Notes: a model not told the origin generated them from the sequence alone. Counted from the stretch's first letter, positions 1-9,861 are shown. The stretch is 64,000 nucleotides of DNA from Promethearchaeota archaeon (GCA_019058245.1 JAHPZJ010000013.1:71166-135165), one strand, 5' to 3'. Numbers and translations are program-made.

Positions 1-150
1 ATTCATCTTCTTCAATTCTAAGTGTAAAACTTAAGATATTAAAATTTTATATTTATATAAAATAAAATGCAAAAATTGCATTAACCTATTTATACGATAC
101 TGAATGATTAATTCGAAAGGAACTAAATTTAATCATAATTGGATTTCGCC

Positions 151-176
151 CTATAATGAATCATTATAGTTTTTTT
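151..176. terminator. Hairpin followed by T-run
   Basis: CTATAATGA and TCATTATAG form a perfect 9-bp inverted repeat around a single A, and a run of seven T follows on the + strand. This looks like a factor-independent terminator for a gene upstream of the window. The rest of bases 1-293 holds no convincing gene, only AT-rich leader sequence of the dehydrogenase that follows. Confidence 0.45.
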
Positions 177-293
177 ATCTATCCCCTAATTTCTTAAAAA
201 AAATTGATTTAATTTTTCCTTTTGTTCTTTTTTTTAATTTTATTAAGTAATCTTTAATTAATATTTAAATAAACTAAAAGATGTAAAGAATCT

Positions 294-1274
294 ATGAAAG
301 CAGCAGTTATTGAAGACATTAATAAAATTATATATAAGAAAAATTATCCTAAACCTATTCCTGGTCCAGACGAGGCATTAGTTAAAGTACATTATTGTGG
401 AATTTGTGGGAGTGATATAACTAATTTTAAATATAAATTATACAAAATGCCTCTAATAGGGGGACATGAAATTACTGGGGAAATTAAAGAAATTGGTGAG
501 AATGTTTTTGAGGCAAGTGTAGGAGATAAAGTTCTTTGTGTTAATGTATCGCTTGATTTTACTCAAGATGAATTGAGTGGTTTAGGAATATTTCAAGATG
601 GAGGATTTGCTGAGTATGTGAAAGTACCTAAAAACTCAATATTTCCCCTTCCTAAAAATATTTCTACTAAAGATGCTGCATTGATTGAAACATTTGCGTT
701 AATAATGCGAGCGTTTAAATTATCAAGAATTGAAAAGAATGAAAATATTCTTATTATTGGAGGAGGAAATGTTGGATTAGCAACTTTAAAATCAGTATTA
801 ATTGAAAAAGATCCCAATTACGTTATTGTGGTTGAACCTCAAGAATTTTTACGCAAAAAAGCAATTGAAATAGGTGCAACAAAAGCAGTTGATACAAGCA
901 GAGCCAAAATAAAAAAAATAACAAAAAATCTGGGAATACCAACATTTATTTTTGATTGTGTTGGAAATGAAGAAACACTTTCCAATGCGGTTTACTTTAT
1001 TAAAAAAGGAGGGACTATTTTATTAGAAGGTATACATAAAGGAACTATAACATTTCCTATATTCATGTTAAATTCCAAAGAGGTAACTTTGAAAGGAAGT
1101 TTAGGTCATGATCGAGATGACATTCTAGCGGCAATCGATTTATTTGCTGAGGGAATAGTTGATGCTAATGAATTTATTTCTAAAGTGATTCGTTTAGAAG
1201 ATATGCAGAAAACCTTCGAAAGATTTTTAGAGCCATCAGGAAGGGATTTTATAAAAATTTTAGTAAAAATTTAA
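294..1274 (+). CDS. Zinc-type medium-chain alcohol/polyol dehydrogenase
   Basis: This is a cytoplasmic NAD(P)-dependent dehydrogenase of the medium-chain (MDR) superfamily. The catalytic-zinc region is visible as CGICGSD (C35, C38) and GHE (H58, E59). A Rossmann glycine motif, IIGGGNVGLATL, lies near residue 155. At 326 residues it is shorter than typical 340-350 residue members. The four-cysteine structural-zinc loop is absent: the segment after VLCVNV reads straight into DGGFAEYV. Substrate cannot be told from sequence; sorbitol, threonine or simple alcohols are all possible. The ATG follows an AT-rich leader without a strong ribosome site. The gene stands alone. Confidence 0.85.
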   Translation: MKAAVIEDINKIIYKKNYPKPIPGPDEALVKVHYCGICGSDITNFKYKLYKMPLIGGHEITGEIKEIGENVFEASVGDKVLCVNVSLDFTQDELSGLGIFQDGGFAEYVKVPKNSIFPLPKNISTKDAALIETFALIMRAFKLSRIEKNENILIIGGGNVGLATLKSVLIEKDPNYVIVVEPQEFLRKKAIEIGATKAVDTSRAKIKKITKNLGIPTFIFDCVGNEETLSNAVYFIKKGGTILLEGIHKGTITFPIFMLNSKEVTLKGSLGHDRDDILAAIDLFAEGIVDANEFISKVIRLEDMQKTFERFLEPSGRDFIKILVKI

Positions 1275-1553
1275 TTTTTCATTATAATATTTATTTCTTT
1301 TAGAAAAGATACAATTTCATTTAGATTAAATTTAACGGAAAGCAAAATAATAAAAACTCTACAATCATACAAGTGATCTAATTTTTTAGACAATTTTCTC
1401 TTTATTTTTAACTAATTTCATATTTTATTGAAAGAATTTTCTCGAAATAATTGTTTTTTAAGAGAGAAAACAAAAAAACTTAAATACAATATTAAGTAAG
1501 ATAAATGCAATATCAATATTTGCTATTTTGAATTTTTATAAAGAGAGAGGGTT

Positions 1554-1802
1554 ATGCACGAAGAAATCGAACAAGAAGATGAAGAGCTAGAAAAATGGGA
1601 AAAAAAGGAATAGTTTGTTTATACAGAAAAACCAAAGCCATATAATAAAAAAGGTTATAGAAAGTTCGCATCCGCATATGGTACTCTAATTTTAAAAGCC
1701 GAAAGTCTTTTAATTGGAGATTTTGCTTTAAAATATTTAAATATTCTTAACATCGAAAGATTTAGAAAAAGACCACGTATTATAATACATAGTAAAGAAG
1801 GA
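1554..1802 (+). other. In-frame 5' extension of the TIR gene with a UAG codon
   Basis: An ATG at 1554, behind a purine-rich GAGAGAGGG, opens a 19-codon acidic peptide (MHEEIEQEDEELEKWEKKE) that stops at TAG 1611-1613. The same frame then stays open for 63 more codons with protein-like composition (for example SAYGTLILKAESLLIGD) and joins the ATG at 1803. No ATG, GTG or TTG lies in frame between the TAG and 1803. Either the real protein starts at 1803, or a longer protein is interrupted by a nonsense mutation or read through at UAG. Confidence 0.5.
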
Positions 1803-2552
1803 ATGACTTACTGGCTTTTAGGGTATCCTCCAAAATTTAATGATGTAGATCAAGTAATTTCATTACTTAGGGAGAAGTTAAAAGAATATGACAAAATAAA
1901 AATTGAAAATGCAAAGAAATTCATTATTGATCTTCCAAATTTATACAGAGAAATTAATCTGGATGATTTGGTTTTACGAACAGGTTTAAAAAAGGCTGAT
2001 ATATTAAAAATCATAGAAACCTTAATCTTAAATGGAGAACTCAAAGCTGAAATTAGAGGGGATATTCTTAAACTCAAAAGAGAACCAGAAATCATAACAT
2101 CAGCTGAAGGATATATATCTGAAACCTCTACAATTCAAGAAATAGAAAAAAAAGAAGGAATGCAGATATTTGTAAGTTATGCCACCAGGGATGCTGATTT
2201 ATATAAAATACCTGATCTTGCCAGAAAACTTGAAGAATTTAATGAAATTGGAGAGGTTCTTTATTGGCAGGAAGATATGCATGATAGTATAATAGAATAT
2301 ATGAATGATAATCTTAAGAGAAGTGATGTGGTTCTTTTATTTTGCTCCCCAAATGCTTTAGATTCCGTACCTGTTAAGAAAGAATGGATGGCTGCGGAGG
2401 CAATACAAAAACCGATAGTTCCTGTTTTTATTAAACCAGAACATATCCCCACACTATTAAGTGACAGATTAGGTATTGAATTTGACAGTTTTGATCTTCA
2501 AAAAAATGTGCAAGAAATCTATGAACTTATTCTTAAAAAAAAACAAAATTAA
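1803..2552 (+). CDS. Winged-helix/TIR-domain protein
   Basis: The C-terminal half (about residues 120-249) is a TIR domain. It starts MQIFVSYATRDAD, contains DVVLLFCSPNAL, and has the helix VKKEWMAAEA, whose glutamate fits the catalytic or structural WxxxE-type position of TIR NADases. Residues about 35-95 form a winged-helix or PCI-like unit (LDDLVLRTGLKKADILKIIE). TIR proteins of prokaryotes often cleave NAD+ in defence or signalling, but this context (dehydrogenase upstream, dehydratase downstream) does not show a defence island. The frame continues upstream through a UAG, so the true N-terminus is uncertain. Confidence 0.8.
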   Translation: MTYWLLGYPPKFNDVDQVISLLREKLKEYDKIKIENAKKFIIDLPNLYREINLDDLVLRTGLKKADILKIIETLILNGELKAEIRGDILKLKREPEIITSAEGYISETSTIQEIEKKEGMQIFVSYATRDADLYKIPDLARKLEEFNEIGEVLYWQEDMHDSIIEYMNDNLKRSDVVLLFCSPNALDSVPVKKEWMAAEAIQKPIVPVFIKPEHIPTLLSDRLGIEFDSFDLQKNVQEIYELILKKKQN

Positions 2553-2710
2553 TTGTAAAGACTTGCTATCATATCTGAAGAAATTAAGCCAGAAAAGTAG
2601 GAGTATTATCTAAACGATAAAAACCACTGTATATTTTTAAATTTTCTATATCCTTTTAATTCTAAAATAATTCATATGATATAACCAATCAATTGAAAAT
2701 TTAATTATAA

Positions 2711-3667
2711 ATGTTATTTCGAGGAATAGAAGAAGCTTATTATAGAATTAGCAACGTCGCAAATAAGACTCCTATTATGACTTCAAGAACTTTAGATCGC
2801 CTCTTGAAATTAAAAATTTTTTTTAAATGTGAGAATTTCCAAAGAGGCGGAGCCTTTAAATTCCGAGGAGCTTATAACACATTATCTTTACTTTCAGAAA
2901 AACAAAAGAAAAAAGGGGTTATAACTCATTCAAGTGGTAATCATTCTCAAGCTATCGCTCTATCTGCCTCATTATTGGGAATTAAGGCAACAATAGTAAT
3001 GCCAAAAGGAGCACCTATAAATAAGATCAATGCCACAAAAAGTTATAACGCAAAAGTTGTATTTTGTGACAACACCCTTGAGGCGAGAATTAACACTACA
3101 GAAGGTATAATTAAAGAAGAAAATTTGATCTTAATTCATCCTTATGATAATGATAATATAATTAATGGAGCAGGAACAGCGGCTTATGAATTAATTAAAG
3201 AAATTGGGCTATTAGATATCGTTATTGCTTCTATAGGTGGGGGTGGTCTAATAAGTGGAACTGCTCTTGCTACTAAAGGTTTATGTCCTTATGCTCGTAT
3301 TATTGGTGTTGAACCATCTTTAGCAGATGATGCATTTAGATCACTTAAAGCGGGTCATATCATACCTAGTACTTATCCAAAGACAATAGCAGATGGTTTA
3401 CGGACTTCTCTATGTGAAAGAACATTTAATATTATTCGCACATATGTTGATGAAATAATAACTGTTTCAGAAATTGAAATAGTCAATGCTATGAAATTTC
3501 TCTGGGAACGGATGAAAATAATAGTAGAACCTTCAGGAGCGGTTCCTTTAGCAGCTATTCTATCGAAAAAAATTGTTTTAGAGAACAAGAAGGTTGGTGT
3601 TATTTTAAGTGGGGGAAATATTGATGTAGAACCCTTTTTTCAATTATTAGAAAAAAAATTGGAATAG
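2711..3667 (+). CDS. Threonine/serine dehydratase (PLP fold type II)
   Basis: This cytoplasmic enzyme removes water and ammonia from threonine or serine to give 2-oxobutyrate or pyruvate; serine racemase is a close alternative. The PLP lysine is K50 in GGAFKFRGA. The substrate loop is SSGNHSQA and the phosphate-binding glycine loop is GGGGLISG. At 318 residues it is the short catabolic or racemase-like form without the C-terminal ACT regulatory domain of biosynthetic IlvA. It ends with TAG three bases before the ATG of the HD-domain gene, so the two are probably co-transcribed. Confidence 0.88.
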   Translation: MLFRGIEEAYYRISNVANKTPIMTSRTLDRLLKLKIFFKCENFQRGGAFKFRGAYNTLSLLSEKQKKKGVITHSSGNHSQAIALSASLLGIKATIVMPKGAPINKINATKSYNAKVVFCDNTLEARINTTEGIIKEENLILIHPYDNDNIINGAGTAAYELIKEIGLLDIVIASIGGGGLISGTALATKGLCPYARIIGVEPSLADDAFRSLKAGHIIPSTYPKTIADGLRTSLCERTFNIIRTYVDEIITVSEIEIVNAMKFLWERMKIIVEPSGAVPLAAILSKKIVLENKKVGVILSGGNIDVEPFFQLLEKKLE

Positions 3668-3670
3668 ATT

Positions 3671-4945
3671 ATGTTAGAATCGCTAAAAGATTTATTTAAA
3701 AATATAAAGCTTTCATGGATTGATTCCATAGCTGATATTGATGTATCCAGTGAGTTTTATACATTAATATCAATATTCCCGAATTTAAAGAAAATCTTTC
3801 AAGAAGCTAGAGAGGAAAATAAAGACGAAATTCAAAGAACAATTAGACATATATTCAGATCTTTTAAGATATTCTTTTTGATAGAAAGCGGAAAATTTTA
3901 TCATGAAACACTTTCAGAAGAATCAGTATTTATGATCAGAGAAAAAGTTTTAGAGCAGCACAATCAGAATAAATTAATCATACCAATACTCTTAATGTAT
4001 CATGATATTGGTAGATATATTGATAATAAAAATCATCCATATCATAGTTATCACCTAATTTCGACAATGAAACTGCTTGAAACTTTTGAACTTGCAAAAA
4101 ACGAAAAACTTCTCGTGAGAAAATTAATTCACTATCATTTATTAATTGCTACAATATTTACTGGTGAATCTACCTTCTATGGAATTTATTCATTATTGAA
4201 TGATCCAGAATTTACCACACTTATTTCTGAAAAAAAGGAAATTGATAGATTCCTTGGTTTGTTAGAAGTTTTTACTTATATTGATATTCTTGGTTATTTT
4301 TACACTAAAATTTATGACCATTATATTAAATATTACGAGGAGATAAGTTCAAAATTAAAAATTATTTTAAATATATGGCCAAATAGGGAATTAGCATTAG
4401 AAAAAGCAATAGCTTATTCACAAGAATGGTTGGAGTGGAGACTTGCTAGCGCTCTTAGAATATTCCAATTTGTTGAAACACAACCACATTTAACAAAGGA
4501 ATTTTATTACAGTAAACTAAAGGAAAGTATAAAAGAAATTAATTTTCAATTACTTAAAGATCTTAATTGGGATTCATTAAAAGATCACTACTTAATAAAT
4601 AATTATAAAATACAGTTGAGATATTCTTTAGCATTTTTAATGATTTTAGCATTTGGGGGTCTTCAACGTATGGGATTAAAAATAAATACTGGTATCTCAT
4701 ACAAATTAATGTTTTTTTGGATTTTACTTTCTAAAGAAATTGAAATAAGGTCTAAAAATAATTCAAAACCTTTATGGAATGTCTATTTAGAAGGGATGCC
4801 TCATTGGTCGAAATTTGATAAAAATTTAATTGAAAAGATAAATACAGATAAAATAGAATTTATTATTCATAACGCAAACCATAAGTTTGATGGTACTAAA
4901 GAAGAATTTACTCTTTACTTGGATTTTAATCTTCTTTTTGATTAA
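3671..4945 (+). CDS. HD-domain protein, probable phosphohydrolase
   Basis: A 424-residue soluble protein. An HD signature is visible as MYHDIGRYI near residue 114, followed by histidine-rich helices (HPYHSYHL and IHYHLLIATIFTGE) as in HD-type metal-dependent phosphohydrolases. The remainder is alpha-helical without recognised motifs. It starts three bases after the dehydratase stop, indicating translational coupling or an operon. The substrate is unknown; the fold resembles the HD module of nucleotidyltransferase-linked or nucleotide-hydrolysing proteins, but no nucleotidyltransferase domain is seen. Confidence 0.6.
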   Translation: MLESLKDLFKNIKLSWIDSIADIDVSSEFYTLISIFPNLKKIFQEAREENKDEIQRTIRHIFRSFKIFFLIESGKFYHETLSEESVFMIREKVLEQHNQNKLIIPILLMYHDIGRYIDNKNHPYHSYHLISTMKLLETFELAKNEKLLVRKLIHYHLLIATIFTGESTFYGIYSLLNDPEFTTLISEKKEIDRFLGLLEVFTYIDILGYFYTKIYDHYIKYYEEISSKLKIILNIWPNRELALEKAIAYSQEWLEWRLASALRIFQFVETQPHLTKEFYYSKLKESIKEINFQLLKDLNWDSLKDHYLINNYKIQLRYSLAFLMILAFGGLQRMGLKINTGISYKLMFFWILLSKEIEIRSKNNSKPLWNVYLEGMPHWSKFDKNLIEKINTDKIEFIIHNANHKFDGTKEEFTLYLDFNLLFD

Positions 4946-5156
4946 ATAATTCAATTCATTACTTTGGATAAAAAATTACTCTCATTATCCGAAATTGTCA
5001 AAATTTTGCTGTGATATATTATTAAAAAGAAGAAGAGAATTAGAAAAAAATGAGAAGAGAAGCTGATCTATAAGTTCCTAATAAATACATAAGACTAATA
5101 TCTTAATTGAGTCATAGAAAGGTTAAATTGTCAATTTTCTAATTTTACGATAAAAA

Positions 5157-7055
5157 TTATTGAATATCAATTTTACGAAAATAAAGTGTTGATATAACTA
5201 AACAAGCTAAAGAAATAAATGATGATATTAAAACAATACTTACAGGTGTTAATTTTATTGAAGTAATAGTGAAACCGAGTGACTCACTTAAAGGACCTGC
5301 AATTGAACTTAATCCTCCAACTGTATTAGATATCCAAGTCCTTCCTAATTGTTCATAATAATAAGAACTTGTTAAGAGGAGGGGCCATTCATGCCGAACT
5401 AGGATTGGTAAAAAGCTAACTAATGTAGGAACCATCAAAAACAATAATATTGGTATGAAAATAGATAACCCCATTTTTTTGAACAATGTTGAACATAAAA
5501 TACCTATAGCAAGTAATGGAATTAGTGTAATTATACCTATAAGAAAAACAAATCCTCCAATAGAAAATAAATCATTATAATATATTTTATCCACATATAC
5601 CATTCCACTTAGTGTAATTGAAATTGATATAGTCACCATTATTATAATAACAATGAAAATATAAGCTAAAATTTTTCCCCAAAGAAACTCCCAACGTCTT
5701 ACAGGTTTACTAAAGAACCAAGATAAAGATCCACTACTTCTTTCTCCTATAATACTACTCGAGCCAAAAGCAATAGAAAATGCTACTCCAAAATATATAA
5801 GATAAAAACCAAGGAAGATATTTGTTATACTTCGAATCTGATCAATACCAATACTACCTAACATTCGATTTATCATTCTAAATATTAAATTTAGTATGAT
5901 TCCAGGAACAATTCCAATACCCACAAAAACGATAATCTTGATTTTACTCTTAACTAATTCATTTTTAAAAATAATTCCTAACGAACTAAAATACCCACGA
6001 TTTTGTCGATAATGTAATAATATACCAAAAAGGAGTACGAAAATTATTAGTATACCAACCCCTAATCCAAAAAAATTCCATTTAAAAGAAGGGTATTCAG
6101 ATATTTTTATTGTAATTGTGGATGTAAAATTATTTCTTAAACTATCAATACTTAATACAGAAATATTGTGAATACCAGATGAACTAAAATTAATGGGTAA
6201 ACTACCAACAAAATATTTATAAAATCCTGAACCATTTAGTTCATAATAAAATTGTCCATCTATCAAAATTTGGAAAGAAATATTAAGGAATCCATCTATT
6301 ATTGGGCTATCCCATCCTATCCAAGTTAGATTTATAGATCTTAATGCTGTTTGATACATAATACCTTCTCCTGATAAGCCAAACCTAGCTGGGGTTGGAC
6401 CTGTAATGTAATTAAGTGGTTTTGCTAAATCATTAAGGAATGATATATTTGAACTATTAATATATACTTCCGAAGAAGATAATCCATTTACACTAACAAA
6501 ATTTATCGAAGAATCTAAAATCAGAATTTGTCCTTCTATTCCAAATTCATTTAGTTGAAAAAATGAACTATTTGTGATTGTGATGTTCGCAGAATCAAAT
6601 TTCCATATAGTTGTAGAGATAGTTTGACTTGAAACCATATCTAAAGAAGAAGAATCACGACATTCAATGTTTCTATTAATTGTTGAATTATAAATATTCA
6701 CTACTGAAAAATCTGAAAGAATAATATTATCAGATATGCTTGACCCCTGTTGAATATTTAAAATACCTGTATTAAATAAATATATGCTATCTTTAACAGT
6801 AGTATTGATAAGCGTAATTTCTGCATTTTCCATTATAAAAATGGTTTCATTGATAAATGAATCTTCAAAAAGTATAACATCATTATCGTCATAAACTAAA
6901 CTCATATTTGGAGAATTTTTTAGATATTTTGAATAAGATTTATTTTGATCTCGGAATGTTGAGATATTTTGAATTATTGAGAAGAATATTGAAAATGTAA
7001 TTAATAAAATAACTAGAATAGCATATTTTTTAAATCTAAAATATTCAATCTTCAA
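5157..7055 (-). CDS. ABC-2 type permease with large extracellular domain
   Basis: This is the membrane subunit of an ABC exporter, 632 residues. One membrane segment near residues 10-28 is followed by about 280 residues of extracellular, Asn/Ser/Ile-rich beta-strand sequence (repeated patterns such as VNIYNSTINRNIECR, suggesting a beta-helix). A second segment at about 328-348 follows, then the ABC-2 permease body with five or more hydrophobic helices and the cytoplasmic motif GERSSGSLSWFFSKPVRR. It overlaps the ATPase gene by 11 bases. The helix-like ectodomain on a permease is uncommon and may bind substrate or envelope material. Confidence 0.8.
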   Translation of the reverse strand: MKIEYFRFKKYAILVILLITFSIFFSIIQNISTFRDQNKSYSKYLKNSPNMSLVYDDNDVILFEDSFINETIFIMENAEITLINTTVKDSIYLFNTGILNIQQGSSISDNIILSDFSVVNIYNSTINRNIECRDSSSLDMVSSQTISTTIWKFDSANITITNSSFFQLNEFGIEGQILILDSSINFVSVNGLSSSEVYINSSNISFLNDLAKPLNYITGPTPARFGLSGEGIMYQTALRSINLTWIGWDSPIIDGFLNISFQILIDGQFYYELNGSGFYKYFVGSLPINFSSSGIHNISVLSIDSLRNNFTSTITIKISEYPSFKWNFFGLGVGILIIFVLLFGILLHYRQNRGYFSSLGIIFKNELVKSKIKIIVFVGIGIVPGIILNLIFRMINRMLGSIGIDQIRSITNIFLGFYLIYFGVAFSIAFGSSSIIGERSSGSLSWFFSKPVRRWEFLWGKILAYIFIVIIIMVTISISITLSGMVYVDKIYYNDLFSIGGFVFLIGIITLIPLLAIGILCSTLFKKMGLSIFIPILLFLMVPTLVSFLPILVRHEWPLLLTSSYYYEQLGRTWISNTVGGLSSIAGPLSESLGFTITSIKLTPVSIVLISSFISLACLVISTLYFRKIDIQ

Positions 7056-8001
7056 TATTTTTCAGCTCCACATTTTTGTTATCTTTTTCGAGTGCTTTCA
7101 TAAAAATATTTTCAATTTCTAATCCAGTTAAACGAAATTCTTTAATAACCACATTATTTTTTAATGAAATTTGAGCGACAGTTGTCCAAACTTGCTTTAA
7201 ATCATTGGCTTCAATAATTAAAGAATCAGCGTCTTCTTCAATTTTTGAAACAATTGGTTTAAGAGAATTACGAAATAGATCATTATTAGGGGTTATTCTT
7301 ATCACTTTTGTACCCAATCTTTCATTTAATTCTTGAATTGATCCTTCCATAATAAGATTACCTTGGTTAATAATCCCAATTGAATCTGCACTCATCTTTT
7401 GAACTTCTGGAAGTATATGTGTTGAAATTAACATTGTTTTTCCCTGTTGCCGTAATTCTTTAAGTAAATCAATCATTTGATTTCGACCAAGTGGATCAAG
7501 ATTAGCCGTTATTTCATCAAGTATTAATAATTCGGGGTCATTCATTAAAGCTTGAGCAATCCCAATTCTTTGCTTCATTCCCGCTGAGAATTTAGCAATT
7601 TTCCGAGATTTCACATTTGATAATTCAACTAGTTTTAATAAATTTGATATACGACTTTTTATTTCTTGTTTTGGCATATGAAAAATAGAACCGATATGTT
7701 TAAGTAATTTTTCCGCTGTCATTTCCATAAAATAAATAGGATTTTCTGGTACATAACCTATAAGTTTATGGATATTAATTTTTTCATTGGAATTAATATT
7801 TTTTCCGAATATTTCTATTTCCCCCGAAGATGGCTTAAGTGATCCAATAAGCATCTTTATTGTAGTAGTCTTTCCAGCTCCATTTGGTCCTAAAAATCCA
7901 TAAATTCCTTCATGGACTATTATATTTAATTTGTTAACAGCAATAGTTTTACTATTAAATATCTTAGTTAACTCGAAAGTTTGAATTATAGGATTCTTCA
8001 T
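7045..8001 (-). CDS. ABC transporter ATP-binding protein
   Basis: This is the nucleotide-binding subunit of the ABC-2 exporter. Walker A is GPNGAGKTT, the signature is SAGMKQR, and Walker B is LLILDEITANLDP followed by the switch histidine in STHI. At 318 residues it has the usual C-terminal extension of the CcmA/DrrA group. It is the first gene of a two-gene minus-strand operon with the permease, overlapping it by 11 bases. The exported substrate cannot be inferred. Confidence 0.92.
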   Translation of the reverse strand: MKNPIIQTFELTKIFNSKTIAVNKLNIIVHEGIYGFLGPNGAGKTTTIKMLIGSLKPSSGEIEIFGKNINSNEKINIHKLIGYVPENPIYFMEMTAEKLLKHIGSIFHMPKQEIKSRISNLLKLVELSNVKSRKIAKFSAGMKQRIGIAQALMNDPELLILDEITANLDPLGRNQMIDLLKELRQQGKTMLISTHILPEVQKMSADSIGIINQGNLIMEGSIQELNERLGTKVIRITPNNDLFRNSLKPIVSKIEEDADSLIIEANDLKQVWTTVAQISLKNNVVIKEFRLTGLEIENIFMKALEKDNKNVELKNIED

Positions 8002-8320
8002 TGTAAAAAAAAATTCTTCTTTCTTTAAATAATATACTATTCAGAAATCTTAATCATTATAAGAATACTATGATTGTATGGTATATTTCGTTATAAACTT
8101 CAGTGTTTATGCCCAATTGACCAAGACTCACTCAAATTCGAACATAACACAAAAAAAGGATATGATGTAAAAAATGGTAAATATTGAAAAAATGTTAAAG
8201 GTCGCCCTTTTTGACGGGATTTTTTACCTCTAAATTTTAAAAAAGAATACATTTTTAGAATAAGAAGGATTTTTTTCTCATGAATAAAAAACTATAATCA
8301 TCCTTTGAAATATTCTTGAA
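8002..8320. other. Divergent intergenic region with a possible structured element
   Basis: This 319-base stretch separates the minus-strand ABC exporter from the plus-strand gene at 8321. GTAAAAAAT (8167-8175) and ATTTTTTAC (8219-8227) form a 9-bp inverted repeat enclosing a smaller hairpin, AAAGG-TCGC-CCTTT, in the only locally GC-rich patch. No gene longer than 19 codons is seen. It could be a terminator or a leader RNA. Confidence 0.3.
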
Positions 8321-9370
8321 TTGGTTGCTGTGTCTGATATTTTTGATAAAACAGTCAAAAAAAAACCCAAGGAAGATTTATGTGTTGTATATGTCATGTT
8401 TTTCGATGAAAAGCGTGGTCAGGTACCATTATTAATGTATCCCGATGATCGACTTAGAAGTGATAAAAGATATATGCGTCCAATAAATTTTCATCCAGTT
8501 TGGTTTTTAGAAACTGAAGATCTTGACCATATTGATTTAGAATATAAAGGATATACATTTTTTGGTAAAAAATTTCTGGCAAAATCAAAAAGGCAAAAAA
8601 GGAGAGCAGGATTAGAGGAAGAAACTCCAGAAACGATAGTAATAATAGTCTCAATTCCAGTTGAAATTGATATTTTTGGAGATGAATTAATAAAAAGATT
8701 AACAGAAGAACTGCGAGAAAATTTCGATGATCAATTATCTGAGGTTATAGAAAGTGAAATTGCATCTGAAGCTGTAATAAAAACACCAAAGATTCATGAA
8801 TGTATTTCCAAAGGAACAAAAATTAAGGTTTTTATGAGGGAACTAATTGATAAAACCATTAAAGATTACTTTTCAAAAGCTATTGAAAATAGAGCAGAAT
8901 CTACCTCTCTCAAGACACAAAAAGCAATAGCGTATTTTTCTCTTAAAGGTTTTGAGTTTTCTCCTCTTAGTAGTTTAAAAGGAGATGGTAGTTTTGCAAA
9001 TTTAGAACTCTTTGAAACATCGAAAAAACCAATAGAACTTATTGGACCAAAATCTATTCTATCAATTACACACCTTAATTTTATTGAAAACAGCCAAGAG
9101 CTTGAGATTACTATCCAAAACAATACAGATAAGGATCTAACAAATATGTCTGTTACAATTACTCATGTTAAAGAATTTTTTGAAAAGGTCATAATGACTC
9201 AAAAAGTTGAATTTTGGTTTTCTCTAGAAGAACTCTTATTTGTTTCTCCAATTGTTCCTCATATTAATGAATATTTAGTTTCTATTAAACAAGAAGATGA
9301 TCATGGTAATAGTAATAAAATTCTCACTCATAAAATTGATTTAAAATTAATAAATAAAATATCTAGTTAA
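8321..9370 (+). CDS. Two-domain protein of unknown function
   Basis: I do not recognise a named family. The N-terminal part (about 20-200) opens with a beta-strand LCVVYVMFFDEKRGQVPLLMY and contains long amphipathic helices, reminiscent of longin or roadblock-type folds. The C-terminal part (about 235-349) alternates beta-strands (LEITIQNNTDKDLTNMSVTI) like an immunoglobulin or adaptor-appendage sandwich. No signal peptide or membrane segment is present. It starts at TTG (an in-frame TGA lies just upstream; GTG 8330 is an alternative) and is followed after 14 bases by an acetyltransferase gene. The trafficking-type domain reading is speculative. Confidence 0.55.
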   Translation: MVAVSDIFDKTVKKKPKEDLCVVYVMFFDEKRGQVPLLMYPDDRLRSDKRYMRPINFHPVWFLETEDLDHIDLEYKGYTFFGKKFLAKSKRQKRRAGLEEETPETIVIIVSIPVEIDIFGDELIKRLTEELRENFDDQLSEVIESEIASEAVIKTPKIHECISKGTKIKVFMRELIDKTIKDYFSKAIENRAESTSLKTQKAIAYFSLKGFEFSPLSSLKGDGSFANLELFETSKKPIELIGPKSILSITHLNFIENSQELEITIQNNTDKDLTNMSVTITHVKEFFEKVIMTQKVEFWFSLEELLFVSPIVPHINEYLVSIKQEDDHGNSNKILTHKIDLKLINKISS

Positions 9371-9384
9371 AAAAGGTTATAAGA

Positions 9385-9861
9385 ATGTCAATTGAGCAAA
9401 TTCAAGAAGAAGATATCATTATAAGAAATTATAGAACTTCAGATTATGAAGCAACTCTTGAAATTCTAAAAGATCTAAATGAATTATTTGATATCGGTTT
9501 TAATGAAAAACAATGGAGAGAATCTTCAGGTTTAAGACAATTTAAACCTAATCTTAAAAGAATTACATTAATCGCAGAATTGAAATCAACAGGGCAAGTA
9601 GTAAGTATGGGAATGATAGAGGGTGTAAAAAATACTCTCGGACAATATATTGGTTATCTAGATAATTGGGCAACTAAAAAAGAATTTATTGGAAAGGGAG
9701 TAGGTAAACTCTTAGCAGATAGGGCAATTCAAATTTTAGAATCTTGGGGCACTGATTCCATACGTATTAACCTTGCCTACACTACTGACGAAAAATTAAT
9801 TAATATTTTTAGTAAATTAGGTTTTCAGCCAATTATTACTGTACTTGAAAAAAGATTTTAG
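9385..9861 (+). CDS. GNAT family N-acetyltransferase
   Basis: A 158-residue single-domain acetyltransferase. The acetyl-CoA pyrophosphate loop is visible as KEFIGKGVGKLLADRAIQ, preceded by the strand YIGYLDNWAT, in the normal GNAT order. The N-terminal strand IIIRNYRTSDYEATLEIL is typical. Fourteen bases separate it from the preceding gene of unknown function, so they may form an operon. The acceptor substrate (protein N-terminus, small amine or other) is not determinable. Confidence 0.85.
   Translation: MSIEQIQEEDIIIRNYRTSDYEATLEILKDLNELFDIGFNEKQWRESSGLRQFKPNLKRITLIAELKSTGQVVSMGMIEGVKNTLGQYIGYLDNWATKKEFIGKGVGKLLADRAIQILESWGTDSIRINLAYTTDEKLINIFSKLGFQPIITVLEKRF

Noticed and set aside
3661..3675. 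TAG stop of the dehydratase is followed in the same frame by the HD-domain gene, suggesting readthrough fusion.
   Set aside because: The families are unrelated, the downstream gene has its own ATG three bases later, and same-frame adjacency has a one-in-three chance.
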